In this document: positions 11,041 through 23,382 of the stretch, one piece after another | Position numbering within the stretch: the stretch's first letter is position 1 | Layout of the letters: every line of letters starts with the position of its first letter | Source of the DNA: Rehmannia glutinosa | Lineage: Eukaryota > Streptophyta > Magnoliopsida > Lamiales > Orobanchaceae | NCBI GenBank assembly: GCA_016081115.2 | Contig: JABTTQ020003454.1 | Span: 1,029,516 to 1,093,515 of the forward strand | Reading direction: 5' to 3' | Length of the DNA: 64,000 nucleotides | Translations under genes and position numbers: made by a program | Notes under the pieces: generated by a model | Told to the model about the DNA's origin: nothing | The model's database searches: none | The model's input: the letters and a program-made list of their open reading frames with translations, nothing else

Positions 11041-12740
11041 ATTGTTATTCATGACATTTGCCAATATCTTGTTATGTACAATAATAATTCTCTCAAAAAG
11101 TAACAAAAATCAATTATGCTCAAGTTGTCAGTACTTTTAACAATTTAGTGGTACATGTTTAGATGTCTTATACATTTGCCACTAACTATTAATAGTGACA
11201 ATTCTTGTTATTTTTTTAACTTATAAAAACTATTATTGCGACAAAATAAAAATTTTCACATACACAACACACATTATGACAACATTCATATTGTTATTTA
11301 ACATATTTCGCTAAATCTTAATACTCAATGATGATGGATCACTAATTATCTATTTAGATAATTCACACACAAGTCTAATTACTAATTCCCAATAATGACA
11401 TAAAAATAATTGCTGCCACTATTTAACCTTCAAAAATTATGACCAAAAAAGTTCTTGCAAGTTAACATATATAATTACTCAAAATTTTGATACTGTCACT
11501 TAATATTTTTATTTTCTTTTCTTAAGTGTTTTTTTTCGAGGGATCTATTCTTAAGTGTTACCACTAACTGTACCCCCAATTTATAAACAATCCAAACAAT
11601 AATCTTTAGTGAAAAATAAAAATAATACTAAATTTGTACCCCTAATTTTACAGAAACAATTCGAAAATCCAAATAATATAACAGAAAATCCCTACAATAT
11701 AATTTTAAAAAATAAAAATTTGACTTAACGACATGAATGAATAAAATGCATGGCAAAATCCGTAAACGATAAAATTATCCCAAAAATAAATCTAATAAAA
11801 TGAATAATGTTACCAAGATTATGTTTTGTTCTCTCATGTTTTCTTAATTACTCTAATTAGTTCTTTTTTATATGTGTATTGATTTTACACATTGTTATTC
11901 ATGACATTTGCCAATATCTTGTTATGTACAATAATAATTCTCTCAAAAAGTAACAAAAATCAATTATGCTCAAGTTGTCAGTACTTTTAACAATTTAGTG
12001 GTACATGTTTAGATGTCTTATACATTTGCCACTAACTATTAATAGTGACAATTCTTGTTATTTTTTTAACTTATAAAAACTATTATTGCGACAAAATAAA
12101 AATTTTCACATACACAACACACATTATGACAACATTCATATTGTTATTTAACATATTTCGCTAAATCTTAATACTCAATGATGATGGATCACTAATTATC
12201 TATTTAGATAATTCACACACAAGTCTAATTACTAATTCCCAATAATGACATAAAAATAATTGCTGCCACTATTTAACCTTCAAAAATTATGACCAAAAAA
12301 GTTCTTGCAAGTTAACATATATAATTACTCAAAATTTTGATACTGTCACTTAATATTTTTATTTTCTTTTCTTAAGTGTTTTTTTTCGAGGGATCTATTC
12401 TTAAGTGTTACCACTAACTGTACCCCCAATTTATAAACAATCCAAACAATAATCTTTAGTGAAAAATAAAAATAATACTAAATTTGTACCCCTAATTTTA
12501 CAGAAACAATTCGAAAATCCAAATAATATAACAGAAAATCCCTACAATATAATTTTAAAAAATAAAAATTTGACTTAACGACATGAATGAATAAAATGCA
12601 TGGCAAAATCCGTAAACGATAAAATTATCCCAAAAATAAATCTAATAAAATGAATAATGTTACCAAGATTATGTTTTGTTCTCTCATGTTTTCTTAATTA
12701 CTCTAATTAGTTCTTTTTTATATGTGTATTGATTTTACAT
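11041..12740. repeat. Perfect 850-bp tandem duplication
   Basis: 11041-11890 and 11891-12740 start with ATTGTTATTCATGAC and agree at every base I compared except the last (C at 11890, T at 12740). Seven bases of a third copy (ATTGTTA) follow. The DNA is AT-rich and has no coding frame. Such identity means a very recent duplication or an assembly duplication. Confidence 0.95.
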
Positions 12741-14820
12741 ATTGTTACACGATCAACTTTTGCAAAATTTTAAACAATGTTTATGTGAATTTTGTCAAAT
12801 ATCTATTATATCTCCATTTTCAAAATCATGGATCGCCACTGAGTGTTAGTATTTCAAATAAACCTAGCTATATCTGCTTATATTCCAAAAATTATGGCCA
12901 ATATTAAAACTACAAGATCTTGTATATGGATGAAGCAAGTAAAATTAAAAAGAGAAAACCTTATGTGTAGCTTGTGAACGAAAAACCCTAGATCGTGAGA
13001 ACAAGAAAGCGGCAACGGATCATCGGAAAAAGATGAAATTCCCTCTCAAATTTTATCTCTCTAAGATTCCAGTTATCTTTCTTCCTCGCCGGCGTTGATC
13101 TTGTCCACGTCGTCTGCTTGTCCATGGATGACTTGGACAGTTCTCTCTTTCCTGAAAGTTCCGTTGATCATCACTCCTTTTTCTTCTCCACTCTTGCTAC
13201 AATCGTCGCCCCCATCTTCATGTCCGATGGCACTGTCAATAATTCTGACCCCTACTCCGCCCACGCACTCGCACGCCGGAGACTCTCAGACTATGCAATC
13301 TGTTTTGTCTCCACCTGCAAACCCTCTTGGTTCAATTAGGGTTTCCGCTCCGACTAAGGTTTTTGCCTATATTTCGACGCCTAGAATTTCTACATCAGGT
13401 CTTCCTGCTACCCAAGTTTTACCGTCTACTGCTGCTCCGTCTTAGAGCGGTATGCTACAACAAAAATCCAATATTGTGGCATAGTCGTGATCAATTCTCT
13501 GCTTATTCCTACAAAGAAAGGTAATCAATATTCCCTGCATATTAGTGATGAAATTTATGAGTCCTGGCGTCAATTATGTGAACAATCGTTGATTGGACGC
13601 ACCCTTTACGCTAAGGGTTGTAAGCCACTTACTCTTCCTCAGTTGCATGATAAATTGAAAGCTCTTTCACGTCTTGACTCTCCTTTTCGGATTATTTATC
13701 TTGGCAAAGGGTATTATAATATTCACTTTGATAAGCTCACGGATTGTGATGTTGTTTAGCATAAATGATTTTGGCTATTGTCCCCGGGTTCCTTCCGCTT
13801 ACAGCCTTGGACATTGGATTTTGACCCTGATAATACTACTAATTCGATAACACAGATTTGGGTACGGATATTTGGATTAAGTTGGGAGTACTGGCATTCC
13901 GAGGTGTTGATGTGGATTGCATGAACCATTGGATCACCTATCAAAATTGATGATAAATCGTTGATCGGTTCCATGGGGCATTCCGCACGGGTCCTCGTCG
14001 ACATTGACTTGAGTATTAATATTCCCAAAATGATGATGATTGAACGAATGGGTCATTCAGGATTCATTTTCTTCCATTACGAACATCTCCCAGATTTTTG
14101 TCATTATTGTCAAATCATTGGCCATTTGGCAGCCTCTTGCAGAAAAATTTCAGACGGACAGTCGACTATTAGGGGCCGCAGTCGCTCTCGAAATCCCAGG
14201 CTGCCTCGTCATGCAGCTGGTATGCAACCCGAGAATCCTGCCTTGGATCCCTCAGTTCGGATGGGAATCTCCAGGTTGGATTAGATGTTGTGGTTCAAAA
14301 GGTTGTTGAATTGGCTCATTCTCCACCGCGTGCTAATTCAACTATTCATTCTTCTTCTAATTAGTTTGCCATTCTCGATGAGGTGGACGGGGATAATATT
14401 GATTTTGCAAATGCTACTGCCAGCAAACGGTGGGCGGACTGTGTCGAGGAAGACCAAATTAGTGCTGAGGACCAACCTCCTACTGGGAAATCTTTTGCTT
14501 TGGTCCAATCGATAGTTCATATGGACAATGTCGAATTTGTGGTCCGTCGACAAAAAATCAGCTAGTAACAAAGTAAAAATACTAGCCCTTCACGCCTCAA
14601 CAAAACATCTCTACTCGGAATCTGTTTGAGGCTCTACAGGAAAAAATTGTAATTCAGGTCTCATTTCAGATAAGTATGTTGAAACGCCTACGAATGATCA
14701 CACCATACCAACGACGCAAGATAATCCACTAGCTATTGTGGTTTACTCCCATGTTGTTGAATCAAGTTTGAATCTAAAAAAGAGTGATGAAACAGCTTTG
14801 ACTTCAACTCATGCTTCAAC

Positions 14821-15163
14821 TATTGGATTATATAAACTTATTTTATGTTTAATTGTGGTAGATGAGTTTGGTAGTTAAGTTTAAGTTGTTGGTATGGTAG
14901 GTGAATATGGTAGATGGAAATAAAAGATAACCATTGGATTAAGGTTGGTGAGAATCAATCTTAACCATTGATCTAGATGAAGTTTTAGTATAAATAGGTG
15001 GTGTTGTTGGTTCATTTTGTATCAAGTTAAGAAAGAAAAACAAGTGAGTGAGAAGCAAAGCTTCTAAGTAATATTTGAGTTTGAGTGAAGTTGTGGTGAG
15101 GTGTGTCTTGTAATATTTGAGTGGTCAATAAAATTATATCTTTTAAGTGGTAAATTTCCAACA
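14821..15163 (+). repeat. Copia 5' LTR
   Basis: 343 bp, starting TATTGGATTATATAAAC (the 3' copy starts TGTTGAATTATATAAAC) and ending AAATTTCCAACA. A TATAAATA box sits at 14989-14996 and probably drives element transcription. Confidence 0.9.
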
Positions 15164-15166
15164 AAG

Positions 15167-15179
15167 TGGCATCAAAGCC
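15167..15179 (+). other. Copia primer-binding site
   Basis: TGGCATCAAAGCC, three bases after the LTR, is a variant of the tRNA-Met primer site. Confidence 0.75.
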
Positions 15180-15435
15180 ACGGTTGTAAAATCTCGTGAA
15201 ATTCTAAGTATGCTCTGTGGTTGCAGCTTTGACTGATCTTCCACATCAGAAAAAAAAAATTCTTGAGATTTTATACATAGTGAGATCGGGTTGAGAGTAT
15301 TGAGTCAACTCATAGAGTTGACCAAGTCAAGTTGATAGTTGACCGTGAGTTGACCAAGGGTTGACCGTTGACCAAGTAAAAAAAATTCCAAGATTTTTTT
15401 TTCAGTTCATTTGTTAGTCAAAATCTTCAATTCAC

Positions 15436-16524
15436 ATGGCGAGTGTGGCATCATTCCAAGTTCCACAATTTAAGGGAAACGACTTTGAAAACTGGAGTAT
15501 CAAAATGAAGGCACTTCTCGGAGCACATGACGTATGGGAAGTCGTGGAAAAAGGCTATGAAGAGACTAAAGACGAGTTAACACTATCCTCTACAGAAAAT
15601 GATAGTTTGAAGGACTCGAGAAAGAAAGACAAGAAGGTTATCTTCCTCATCTACCAAGATTTAGATGATGATGGCTTTGAGAAAATCTCAAGTGCTACCT
15701 CTGCTAAACAAGTGTGGGATAAGCTCCAAGTCTCTTACAAGGGAGAAGATAAAGTTAAAAAGGTACGATTACAAACATTGAGAAGAGAGTTTGATTCACC
15801 GCAAATGAAAGAAGGTGAACTTGTTTCGATTACTTTTCTAGAGTTTTGACCGTTTCTAATCAACTAAAAAGAAATGGTGAAAAACCAGAAGATGTAGTCA
15901 TTATGGAGAAAATTTTACGGTCTTTGGATGCAAATTTTGATAGTATTACAACTATCATCGAGGAAACTAAAGACCTCGAAACTATGACAATTGAACAACT
16001 TCTTGGTTCACTACAAGCCCATGAAGAAAAGAAAGAAGAAAAAGGGTGTTGCGAGATCAACTCCTTAATTAAGTCCACCAACCAAGAATGAAGAAAACTT
16101 CCACAATAATAGAAGTCAACGTGGAAGAGGTCGTGGACAAGGAAGAGGTCGAGGTCGTGGACGAGGTTGGAATTCAAACAATAATTTCAACAACAACAAC
16201 TATATGCAAGGAGAAAGTTCCACAAGAGGCCGTGGAAGAGGAAATTCATACTCGAGGTATGATAAATCTCAAGTTCAATGTTATAATTGTCAAAAGTTTG
16301 TTCATTACGCCAGAGATTGTAGAAATCCCAATACTCGAGTTAATGAGAGAGCCAATTTGGTGGAAGAAAAGAAAGAAGATGGTGCTAATGTTTTGCTTCT
16401 AGCACGAAACGATGACGGTGAAGGTCAAGATGACACATGGTACCTAGATACAGGTGCTAGCAATCATATGTGTGGGAGACGAATAATGTTCGTAGAACTT
16501 AAGTGGCAATGTCTCTTTCGGTGA
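15436..16524 (+). pseudogene. Copia gag to protease start, frameshifted
   Basis: Starts MASVASFQVPQFKG, typical of TNT1-like gag. The frame fails near 15825, where the codons for V-S lose one G, and resumes in another frame with TVSNQLKRNGEKPEDV. After a lysine- and glycine/arginine-rich stretch comes the zinc knuckle CYNCQKFVHYARDC (around 16279-16320), then the protease active site WYLDTGASNHMC near 16440. A further frame change follows at about 16500. The order and spacing match a complete Copia polyprotein with small indels. Confidence 0.85.
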
Positions 16525-16570
16525 TGATTCTAAAGTAGCCGTAAAAGGAAAAGGTACAATCCTTATTCGC

Positions 16571-19450
16571 TTGAAAGATGGGAGGCATCAATTTATTTCT
16601 AATGTTTATTATGTACCCACCATGAAAACAAATATTTTGAGTCTGGGACAACTCTTAGAGAAATGTTATGATATTCATTTGAAAGACAATAACCTTTCTA
16701 TAAGAGACAATATGAATAACTTGATTGCCAGGGTACCCATGTCAAGAAATAGAATGTTTCTGCTCACCATTCAAACTGATGTAGCAAAGTGTCTCAAGAT
16801 GTGCTATAAAGATTCATCATGGTTGTGGCATCTAAGATTTGGACATCTCAACTTTGGAGGACTCGAGTTACTATCCAAGAAGAATATGGTGAGAGGTTTA
16901 CCTTCAGATCGCCATCCCGATCGCCTTTGTGAAGGATGTTTACTTGAGAAGCAATTCAGGCAAAGCTTTCCAAAAGAGTCAAACTCCAGATCCCAAAAGC
17001 CACTTGAGCTCATACATGCGGATGTTTGTGGTCCTATCAAGCCAAATTCATTCGGTAAAAGTAATTACTTTCTACTATTCATTGATGATTTTTCAAGAAA
17101 AACTTGGGTTTATTTCTTGAAGCAGAAGTCAGAAGTGTCTGAAGCATTCAAAAAGTTTAAGGCGGCAGTGGAGAAAGAAAGTGGTCTTCACATTAAAGCC
17201 ATGAGAACTGAACGAGGAGGAGAATTCACTTCGAAGGAATTCCAAGAGTTTTGTGAAGCAAATGGAATTCGACGACCACTTCATCGTTCCCGATCCCCCA
17301 AAGAATGGAGTTGCAGAAAGAAAGAATTGAACCATTCTCAACATGGTACGAAGTATGCTCAAAAGCAAGAAAATGCCAAAGGAGTTCTGGGCAGAAGTTG
17401 TGGCGTGTGCGGTTTATCTGTCAAATCGCTCACCAACAAGAAACGTGTGGGGCAAGACACCACAACAAGCATGGAATGGGAGAAAGCCTGGTATTTCTCA
17501 TTTAAGAGTTTTTGGAAGCATAGCTCATGTACATGTACCAGAAGAACAAAGAAGCAAGTTGGATGATAAAAGCGAGAAGTTCATCTTCATCGGCTACGAC
17601 AATAACTCCAAAGGCTACAAACTATATAACCCCATCAATGGAAAGATAATCACCGATCGAGATGTTATCTTTGATTAAGAAGGCGAATGGGATTGGGGTA
17701 CACATGCCAAAGATTACAACTTCATTCCTGAATTTGAAGATGATGAACAAGTAATTGTTGAGCAATCAGGAGAGGAACCCATTACAACACCAACATCACC
17801 GTCATTTTCACAATCACCACCATTTTTCCTAGTTGAGAGAAATGAAGAGCGTACAAGAAGTCTAGAAGAGCTCTATGAGGTAACTGATAAGCTCGAAAAC
17901 CTCACCCTATTTGTCTGTTCGCAGATTGTGAGCCAGTGAACTTTGAAGAAGCTACTCAAAATAAGAAATGGGGAGATGCAATGGATGAAGAAATTAAATC
18001 CATCAAGAAAAATGACATTTGGGAGCTTGCTCAACTTTCCAAAGGTCATAAAGCAATCGGTGTAAAATGGGTGTACAAGGTGAAAAAGAATGCCAAAGAA
18101 GAAGTTGAAAGATACAAGGTGAGGCTTGTTGCAAAAGGTTATAGTCAAAGAGCTGGCATTGACTATGATGAGGTATTTGCTCCTGCTGCACGTTTAGAAA
18201 CCATAAGACTAATAATTTCTTTGGCAGCCCAAAATAAGTGGAAAATACATCAGATGGATGTAAAGTCAGCGCTCCTTAATGGAGTACTGGAGGAAGAAGT
18301 CTACATTGAACAACCAGCGGGCTATGTGGCTGAAGGACAAGAAGATAAAGTCTTGAAGTTAAAGAAACTCTCTATGGATTAAAACAAGCACCGAGAGCAT
18401 GAAATAGTAGAATTGACAAATACTTGCAAGAGAAAGGCTTCACAAAATGTCCATACGAACATGCTCTTTACATCAAGAACAAGGATAATGATGTTTTAAT
18501 TGTTTGCTTTTACGTTGATGATTTGATTTTTACAGGGAACAATATAGGCTTGTTCCAAGAATTCAAGAAGACAATGATAAAAGAGTTCGAAATGACTGAC
18601 ATTGGGTTAATGGCTCACTACCTCGGAATTGAAATCAAGCAGAAGGATGATGGGATATTCATCTCACACGAAGGCTACACAAAAGAGATTCTGAAGAAGT
18701 TTAAGATGGATGATTGCAATCCAATAAACACACCAGTAGAATGTGGATTGAAATTGTGCAAGGATGATGAAGGAAATAAAGTGGATCCAACACTGTTCAA
18801 AAGCCTAGTTGGGTGTCTGAGGTACTTAACTTGTACAAGGCCTGATATTCTTTACGCAGTTGGACTCGTGAGTCGCTATATGGAAAATCCAACCACCACA
18901 CATTTCAAGGCAGCCAAGAGAATTCTCTGTTACCTAAAAGGTACAATCGACTTTGGTCTGTTTTATTCAGTTTCTAATGATTATAAGCTTGTTGGGTATA
19001 GTGATAGTGATTGGGCGGGAGATACTGATGATCGAAAAAGTACAACTGGCTTCACATTTTTCATGGGAGATATTGCTTTCACTTGGGCATCGAAGAAACA
19101 ACCAATAGTCACTCTTTCAACATGTGAAGCTGAGTACGTGGCAGCTACATCATGTGTTAGTCATGTAGTATGGCTAAGGAATTTGTTAAAAGAATTAAGC
19201 ATGTCACAAGAAGATCCAACAGAGATTTATGTTAATAACAAGTCAGCAATAGGCCAAGAATCTGGTATTTTATAATCGGAGCAAGCATATTGATACTCGA
19301 TACCATTACATCAGAGAATGCATTGCCAGAGAAGAAGTTCAAGTGAAGTACGTGAAATCGCAAGATCAAGTTGCTGATATCTTTACCAAGCCATTGAAGT
19401 ATGAAGACTTTGCAAGATTGACAAGTTCACTTAAGATTATAAAATAAGTT
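16571..19450 (+). pseudogene. Copia integrase, reverse transcriptase and RNase H, frameshifted
   Basis: 16571-17566 carries the GAG-pre-integrase zinc-binding region (CEGCLLEKQFRQSF) and the integrase core with HADVCGP and FIDDFSRKTWVYF. The frame breaks near 17280, so the catalytic Glu segment lies in another frame. 17343-17678 holds the integrase C-terminal part. 17936-18382 is the RT N-terminal half (KWVYKVKKNAKEEVERYK). 18424-19275 holds the RT catalytic YVDD (18511-18522) and RNase H with SDSDWAGDTDDRKSTTG and STCEAEYVA. At least five breaks make it non-functional as read. Confidence 0.9.
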
Positions 19451-19451
19451 T

Positions 19452-19460
19452 AAAGGAAAG
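19452..19460 (+). other. Copia polypurine tract
   Basis: AAAGGAAAG directly before the 3' LTR start at 19461, the expected plus-strand priming site. Confidence 0.75.
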
Positions 19461-19755
19461 TGTTGAATTATATAAACTTATTTTATGTTTAATTGTGGTA
19501 GATGAGTTTGGTAGTTGAGTTTAAGTTGTTGGTATGGTAGGTGAATGTGGTAGATGGAAATAAAAGATAACCATTGGATTAAGGTTGGTGAGAATCAATC
19601 TTAACCATTGATCTAGATGAAGTTTTAGTATAAATAGGTGGTGTTGGTTCATTTTGTATCAAGTTAAGAAAGAAAAACAAGTGAGTGAGAAGCAAAGCTT
19701 CTAAGTAATATTTGAGTTTGAGTGAAGTTGTGGTGAGGTGTGTCTTGTAATATTT
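19461..19755 (+). repeat. Copia 3' LTR, left part
   Basis: Starts TGTTGAATTATATAAAC and runs parallel to the 5' LTR up to TGTCTTGTAATATTT, where a poly(T)-led insertion begins. The remainder resumes at 24629 and ends CCAACA at 24673. Confidence 0.9.
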
Positions 19756-20006
19756 TTTTTTTTCGAACGATAGTATTATATTATAACAACTCAAAAACTA
19801 AAATTACAACTACAATCGTAGCCAACGGGCTAAGAGCCGACATGACTAACTAAAAGCGCCAGGAATTGGTAAGACCAATTCGATTCACAACATGGACTAA
19901 AAACTACCCACCCCAAACTAAACCACTCCCACGGGAGACTTCAAAGACTTAATGGAGACTGTAACACACTAAAAAAAACCGAAACCGGGCAAGAACAACC
20001 ATTACA

Positions 20007-21088
20007 TGATGAGAATCCAGTCACGAAGGATCCGGGCAATACCAAATGCAAGCTATCTCAAGTTTTTGAAGACTGTATAATTGAGTTCTTGAGTTCTTGT
20101 ATTTGTTTATCATAGATTAAGTGTTATTTTCATTATTTTGAGTCATTTGAGTGGCCAAGTTGTTGTTAGAGGCCAAGTATATTGAGTTCAGAGTCATATT
20201 AGTTAATTATGTGTCAAAAGGAAGCATTGACGGTCGAACAGCAAGAGGATTCCTTAAAAAAAACGTCCAAACGCGTCAACAATTTTCAGCACTGGCAGTG
20301 TTTAGTAGTTGGGCCATAACTTTCTCTACAAAATTGGTATTGAGCTGATTCAAGTTGCTATGGAAATCTAAGAGAAAAGGGCTACAACTTTTATGAAGAC
20401 TCTGGGAACAGATTCGAAAATCCCGGACGTATATTTTCGCCCACACGTGAATATTGACTGCGATTGAGTTTCCTTTTTTGGGTTTGGACTTATTTTCCTT
20501 TCTAGTTTGTTTAGGGCTTGCTTTGAGTCGCCTATATAAGGCAAACACTTGTTTATTTTTCAAAACAACTTTGATTATTGAATATTGAATTGAGATTATT
20601 CTCTCCAACCCTTTGGGTTTTTCCAAGAGCTTCAAGATTGTTCATCTTGTTGCGATTACTAGGGGTGTCAATCCCTGACCCGACACGAGAACCCGACACG
20701 AACCCGACCTGAAGTTACTGAGAGAAACCCGAACACGACCCGAGCCCGAACACGACTAACACGAACCCGACACGAAGTTACCAATTTGTCTAAAATGTAG
20801 TTGTTTTATTTTTTTACTTATTTTTTGATGCATTTTGAGCATAACCCGAAATCGACCCGAAACCAAACCCGAACCCGACCCGATGGACCTAATTGACACC
20901 CCTAGCGATTACCGACTTATCAAGCGAACTTACACATTCGTTTGTGGCGTCTACGCATACCGAGGTTCTTGCTTTTCAAAGCAACGGGTCGAGGTTTCCA
21001 CCAATCTTTAACCGAACTAGTGAAGATCTTGGGTTAACAACATATTGTTGTTGGGTCGTATGCACAGTTGTTGCTGCGGTTCACATCA
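20007..21088 (+). repeat. Gypsy left LTR (contains a MITE)
   Basis: Starts TGATGAGAATCCAGTC and ends GGTTCACATCA. A TATATAA box lies at about 20533-20539. Interrupted at 20660-20904 by a hAT MITE. Confidence 0.9.
20660..20904. mobile_element. hAT MITE inside the Gypsy LTR, innermost level
   Basis: 245 bp with perfect 13-bp inverted ends TAGGGGTGTCAAT / ATTGACACCCCTA and a perfect 8-bp duplication GCGATTAC (20652-20659, 20905-20912). The other LTR (around 24025-24040) has the uninterrupted single copy GCGATTACCGACTT, which proves the insertion and its exact ends. The inside is full of AACCCGACC/ACACGAAC words. Confidence 0.97.
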
Positions 21089-21090
21089 GT

Positions 21091-21101
21091 TGGTATTAGA
21101 G
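21091..21101 (+). other. Gypsy primer-binding site
   Basis: TGGTATTAGAG two bases after the LTR, a variant of the tRNA-Met primer site TGGTATCAGAG. Confidence 0.75.
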
Positions 21102-21321
21102 TCATCTAGCAAGGTTAAATCTATCATTGTTTTCTTTTATCTTTGTTATTTTTTTAGATTTTCTTATAAACCCTAGTTCTTCAAGGGTACCAAAAAAAAA
21201 AAAAGAGAAAGAAAAAAATTCGAAATTCAAAAAAAAAACGAAGGAGTTGATTTCGTGATTTGTTGGGAGATTGTGAGTTGAGTGATACACGAGTGTATAC
21301 ACGTGAGGGAGTAATTTTAAC

Positions 21322-23319
21322 ATGTCCGAGGAAAAACGACAACCAGCAGATTTGGGTAACAAGTTAGATATGGAGGCGATTGCAAACATGTTAAAGAAAT
21401 TAATGTTGGAGACATACGGGGATCCCAGAGAGGCGCCGCGAATCGAGGAGCCTGCTACTAGGGTACGAAGGCCTAAGAGGTTCGAGTTAGAGGAGTGGGC
21501 AGATGAGATGGATGATTTTGATTCCAACAGGGAGCAAAATTACAATCCGAGTAGAGGTCGGCGCGGAAATAGGGGTGATCGGGGATGTGAGGATGGCAAT
21601 TTCAGTAACATCAAAATGCAAATCCCCTCGTTCTGGGGAAAGAGTGACCCGGACGCCTATTTGGATTGGGAGAGGAAAATCGAGAATGTATTTGATTGCC
21701 AAAACTATTCCGAGTTGAAAAAGGTAAAATTAGCGTCAACCGAATTCTCGAATTATGCAAGTGTGTGGTGGGATCAATTAATGGTCTCAAGGAGGAGAAG
21801 CGGCGAGCGGCCCGTTTCCACATGGGAGGAGATGAGGAGTTGATGCGACGTCGTTTTGTACCAAATCATTATTACAGAGGTGTCTATCAAAGGTTGCAGA
21901 GGTTGACACAGGGGTCGAGAAGCGTGGAGGATTATCATAAGGAGATGGTGATGTTGATGGCAAGGGCTAACATAGAGGAGGACCAGGAGGTTACGATGTC
22001 GAGGTTCATTGCCGGATTAAATACTCCTATAGCAGATGCCGTCGACTTACATCATTGTGTCGATCTTGAGGAGATGGTGCACATGGCGGTGAAAATTGAG
22101 CAGCAGCTCAAGAGGAGGGGTTTTACACGGCAAAATCCCAACACTAACACCAGTACTTCAGGTTCGAATACTCCTGCGATGGATGATGCACGTTTTTCAC
22201 AACAGCCCAAAGTTGTGGAGAACAAGACGGACTCGGACAAGACAAAACCATCAGGTAAATTTGATCCCTCTACTTCACGCACTAGGGACATTGAATGTTT
22301 TAAATGTCATGGGAGGGGTCATAGAGCTAGTGAATGTCCGAATAGAAGAGTGATGGTGATTCGGGCTAATGGTGATGTAGAGTCCGAAAGTGAGGATGAT
22401 CATGATAATCTGGAATTGGAGGAGGGTCTAGAGATAGTTAAGCCGGTGAAGGGCGATGTGTTATCACTAGTGTCGCGTAGAGTTTTGAATATGCAACCAA
22501 AGTTAATTGATCATGAGCAGCGAGAAAATATTTTTTCACACTAGATGCTTAGTTAAGGATAAAGTGTGTAGTATGATCATTGATGGAGGTAGTTGTACAA
22601 ACGTGGCTAGTGAGAAATTGGTGGAGAAGTTGGAGATTCCTACAATTGAACATCCAGAACCATATACACTACAATGGTTCAATGATTGTGGCGAGGTGCA
22701 AGTTAATAAAAGAGTGTTGGTGTCTTTTCAAATTGGGGGTTATAAGGATGATATATTATGTGATGTAGTGCCAATGCGGGCTTGTCATATTTTGTTGGGT
22801 AGGCCATGGCAGTTTGATAGGCGAGTTGTGCATGATGGATATACTAATTGCTATAATTTTGAGCATGAGCGAAGAAAGTTCATACTTGCATCTCTTACAC
22901 CTACAGAAATCTCTGATGATCATGTGAGGATGAGAGTTTGTGAGTCAAAAGAAAAAGAGTATTCGGCAAGTGAGCAAAAGAAAGAAATAAAAGCCGAGAA
23001 AAATGAGAGTTTGAGTGAAAATAAAAATAGAGAGCTTGAGAGTTTGGCCAAGGGTAGTTGTGAGATTCGAGAGATGGCCAAGAAAAAAGAGAGTACAAAT
23101 TTCGAGTGAGCCAAAAAAATGGGGGGAAAGGCCAATGAGGTAAAACAAGAGAGAAAATTTGTGCTTATGATTAAGAAGAGAGGCATTAGGCGAGAGTTTT
23201 TGGATGCTAACATATTTGATAATATTTTGTCTAGTTCTATTGTTTCTCATGTGCAGGGATTTGGGCAACCGGATGAATGTGCGTGCCGTTTCACATTTGA
23301 TCCGGGTGGATTGATATAA
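21322..23319 (+). pseudogene. Gypsy gag-protease, frameshifted, lacking RT and integrase
   Basis: Starts MSEEKRQPADLGNK at 21322. The gag capsid region (FWGKSDPDAYLDWERKIE, ASVWWDQL) is broken by one indel near 21840 and continues with FVPNHYYRGVYQRLQ. A zinc knuckle CFKCHGRGHRASEC lies near 22298-22340. A second break sits at a T6 run (22531-22536). The protease follows with IIDGGSCTNVAS, where D-G replaces the usual D-T/S-G, and ILLGRPWQFDRR. After a charged linker the reading ends in a short tail with FDPGGLI near 23319. RT, RNase H and integrase are absent, so this is a deletion derivative. Confidence 0.85.
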
Positions 23320-23370
23320 TTGTTCAATCTTTGGGGTCCAACGTTTGGATTCGAGGACGAATCCCTTTCA

Positions 23371-23382
23371 AGAGGAGGGGAA
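23371..23382 (+). other. Gypsy polypurine tract
   Basis: AGAGGAGGGGAA directly precedes the right LTR start TGATGAG. Confidence 0.85.

Noticed and set aside
20276..20635. Minus-strand 119-residue protein present twice (also near 23744-24010)
   Set aside because: It lies inside the Gypsy LTRs antisense to the element, and its recurrence is due to the LTR pair.
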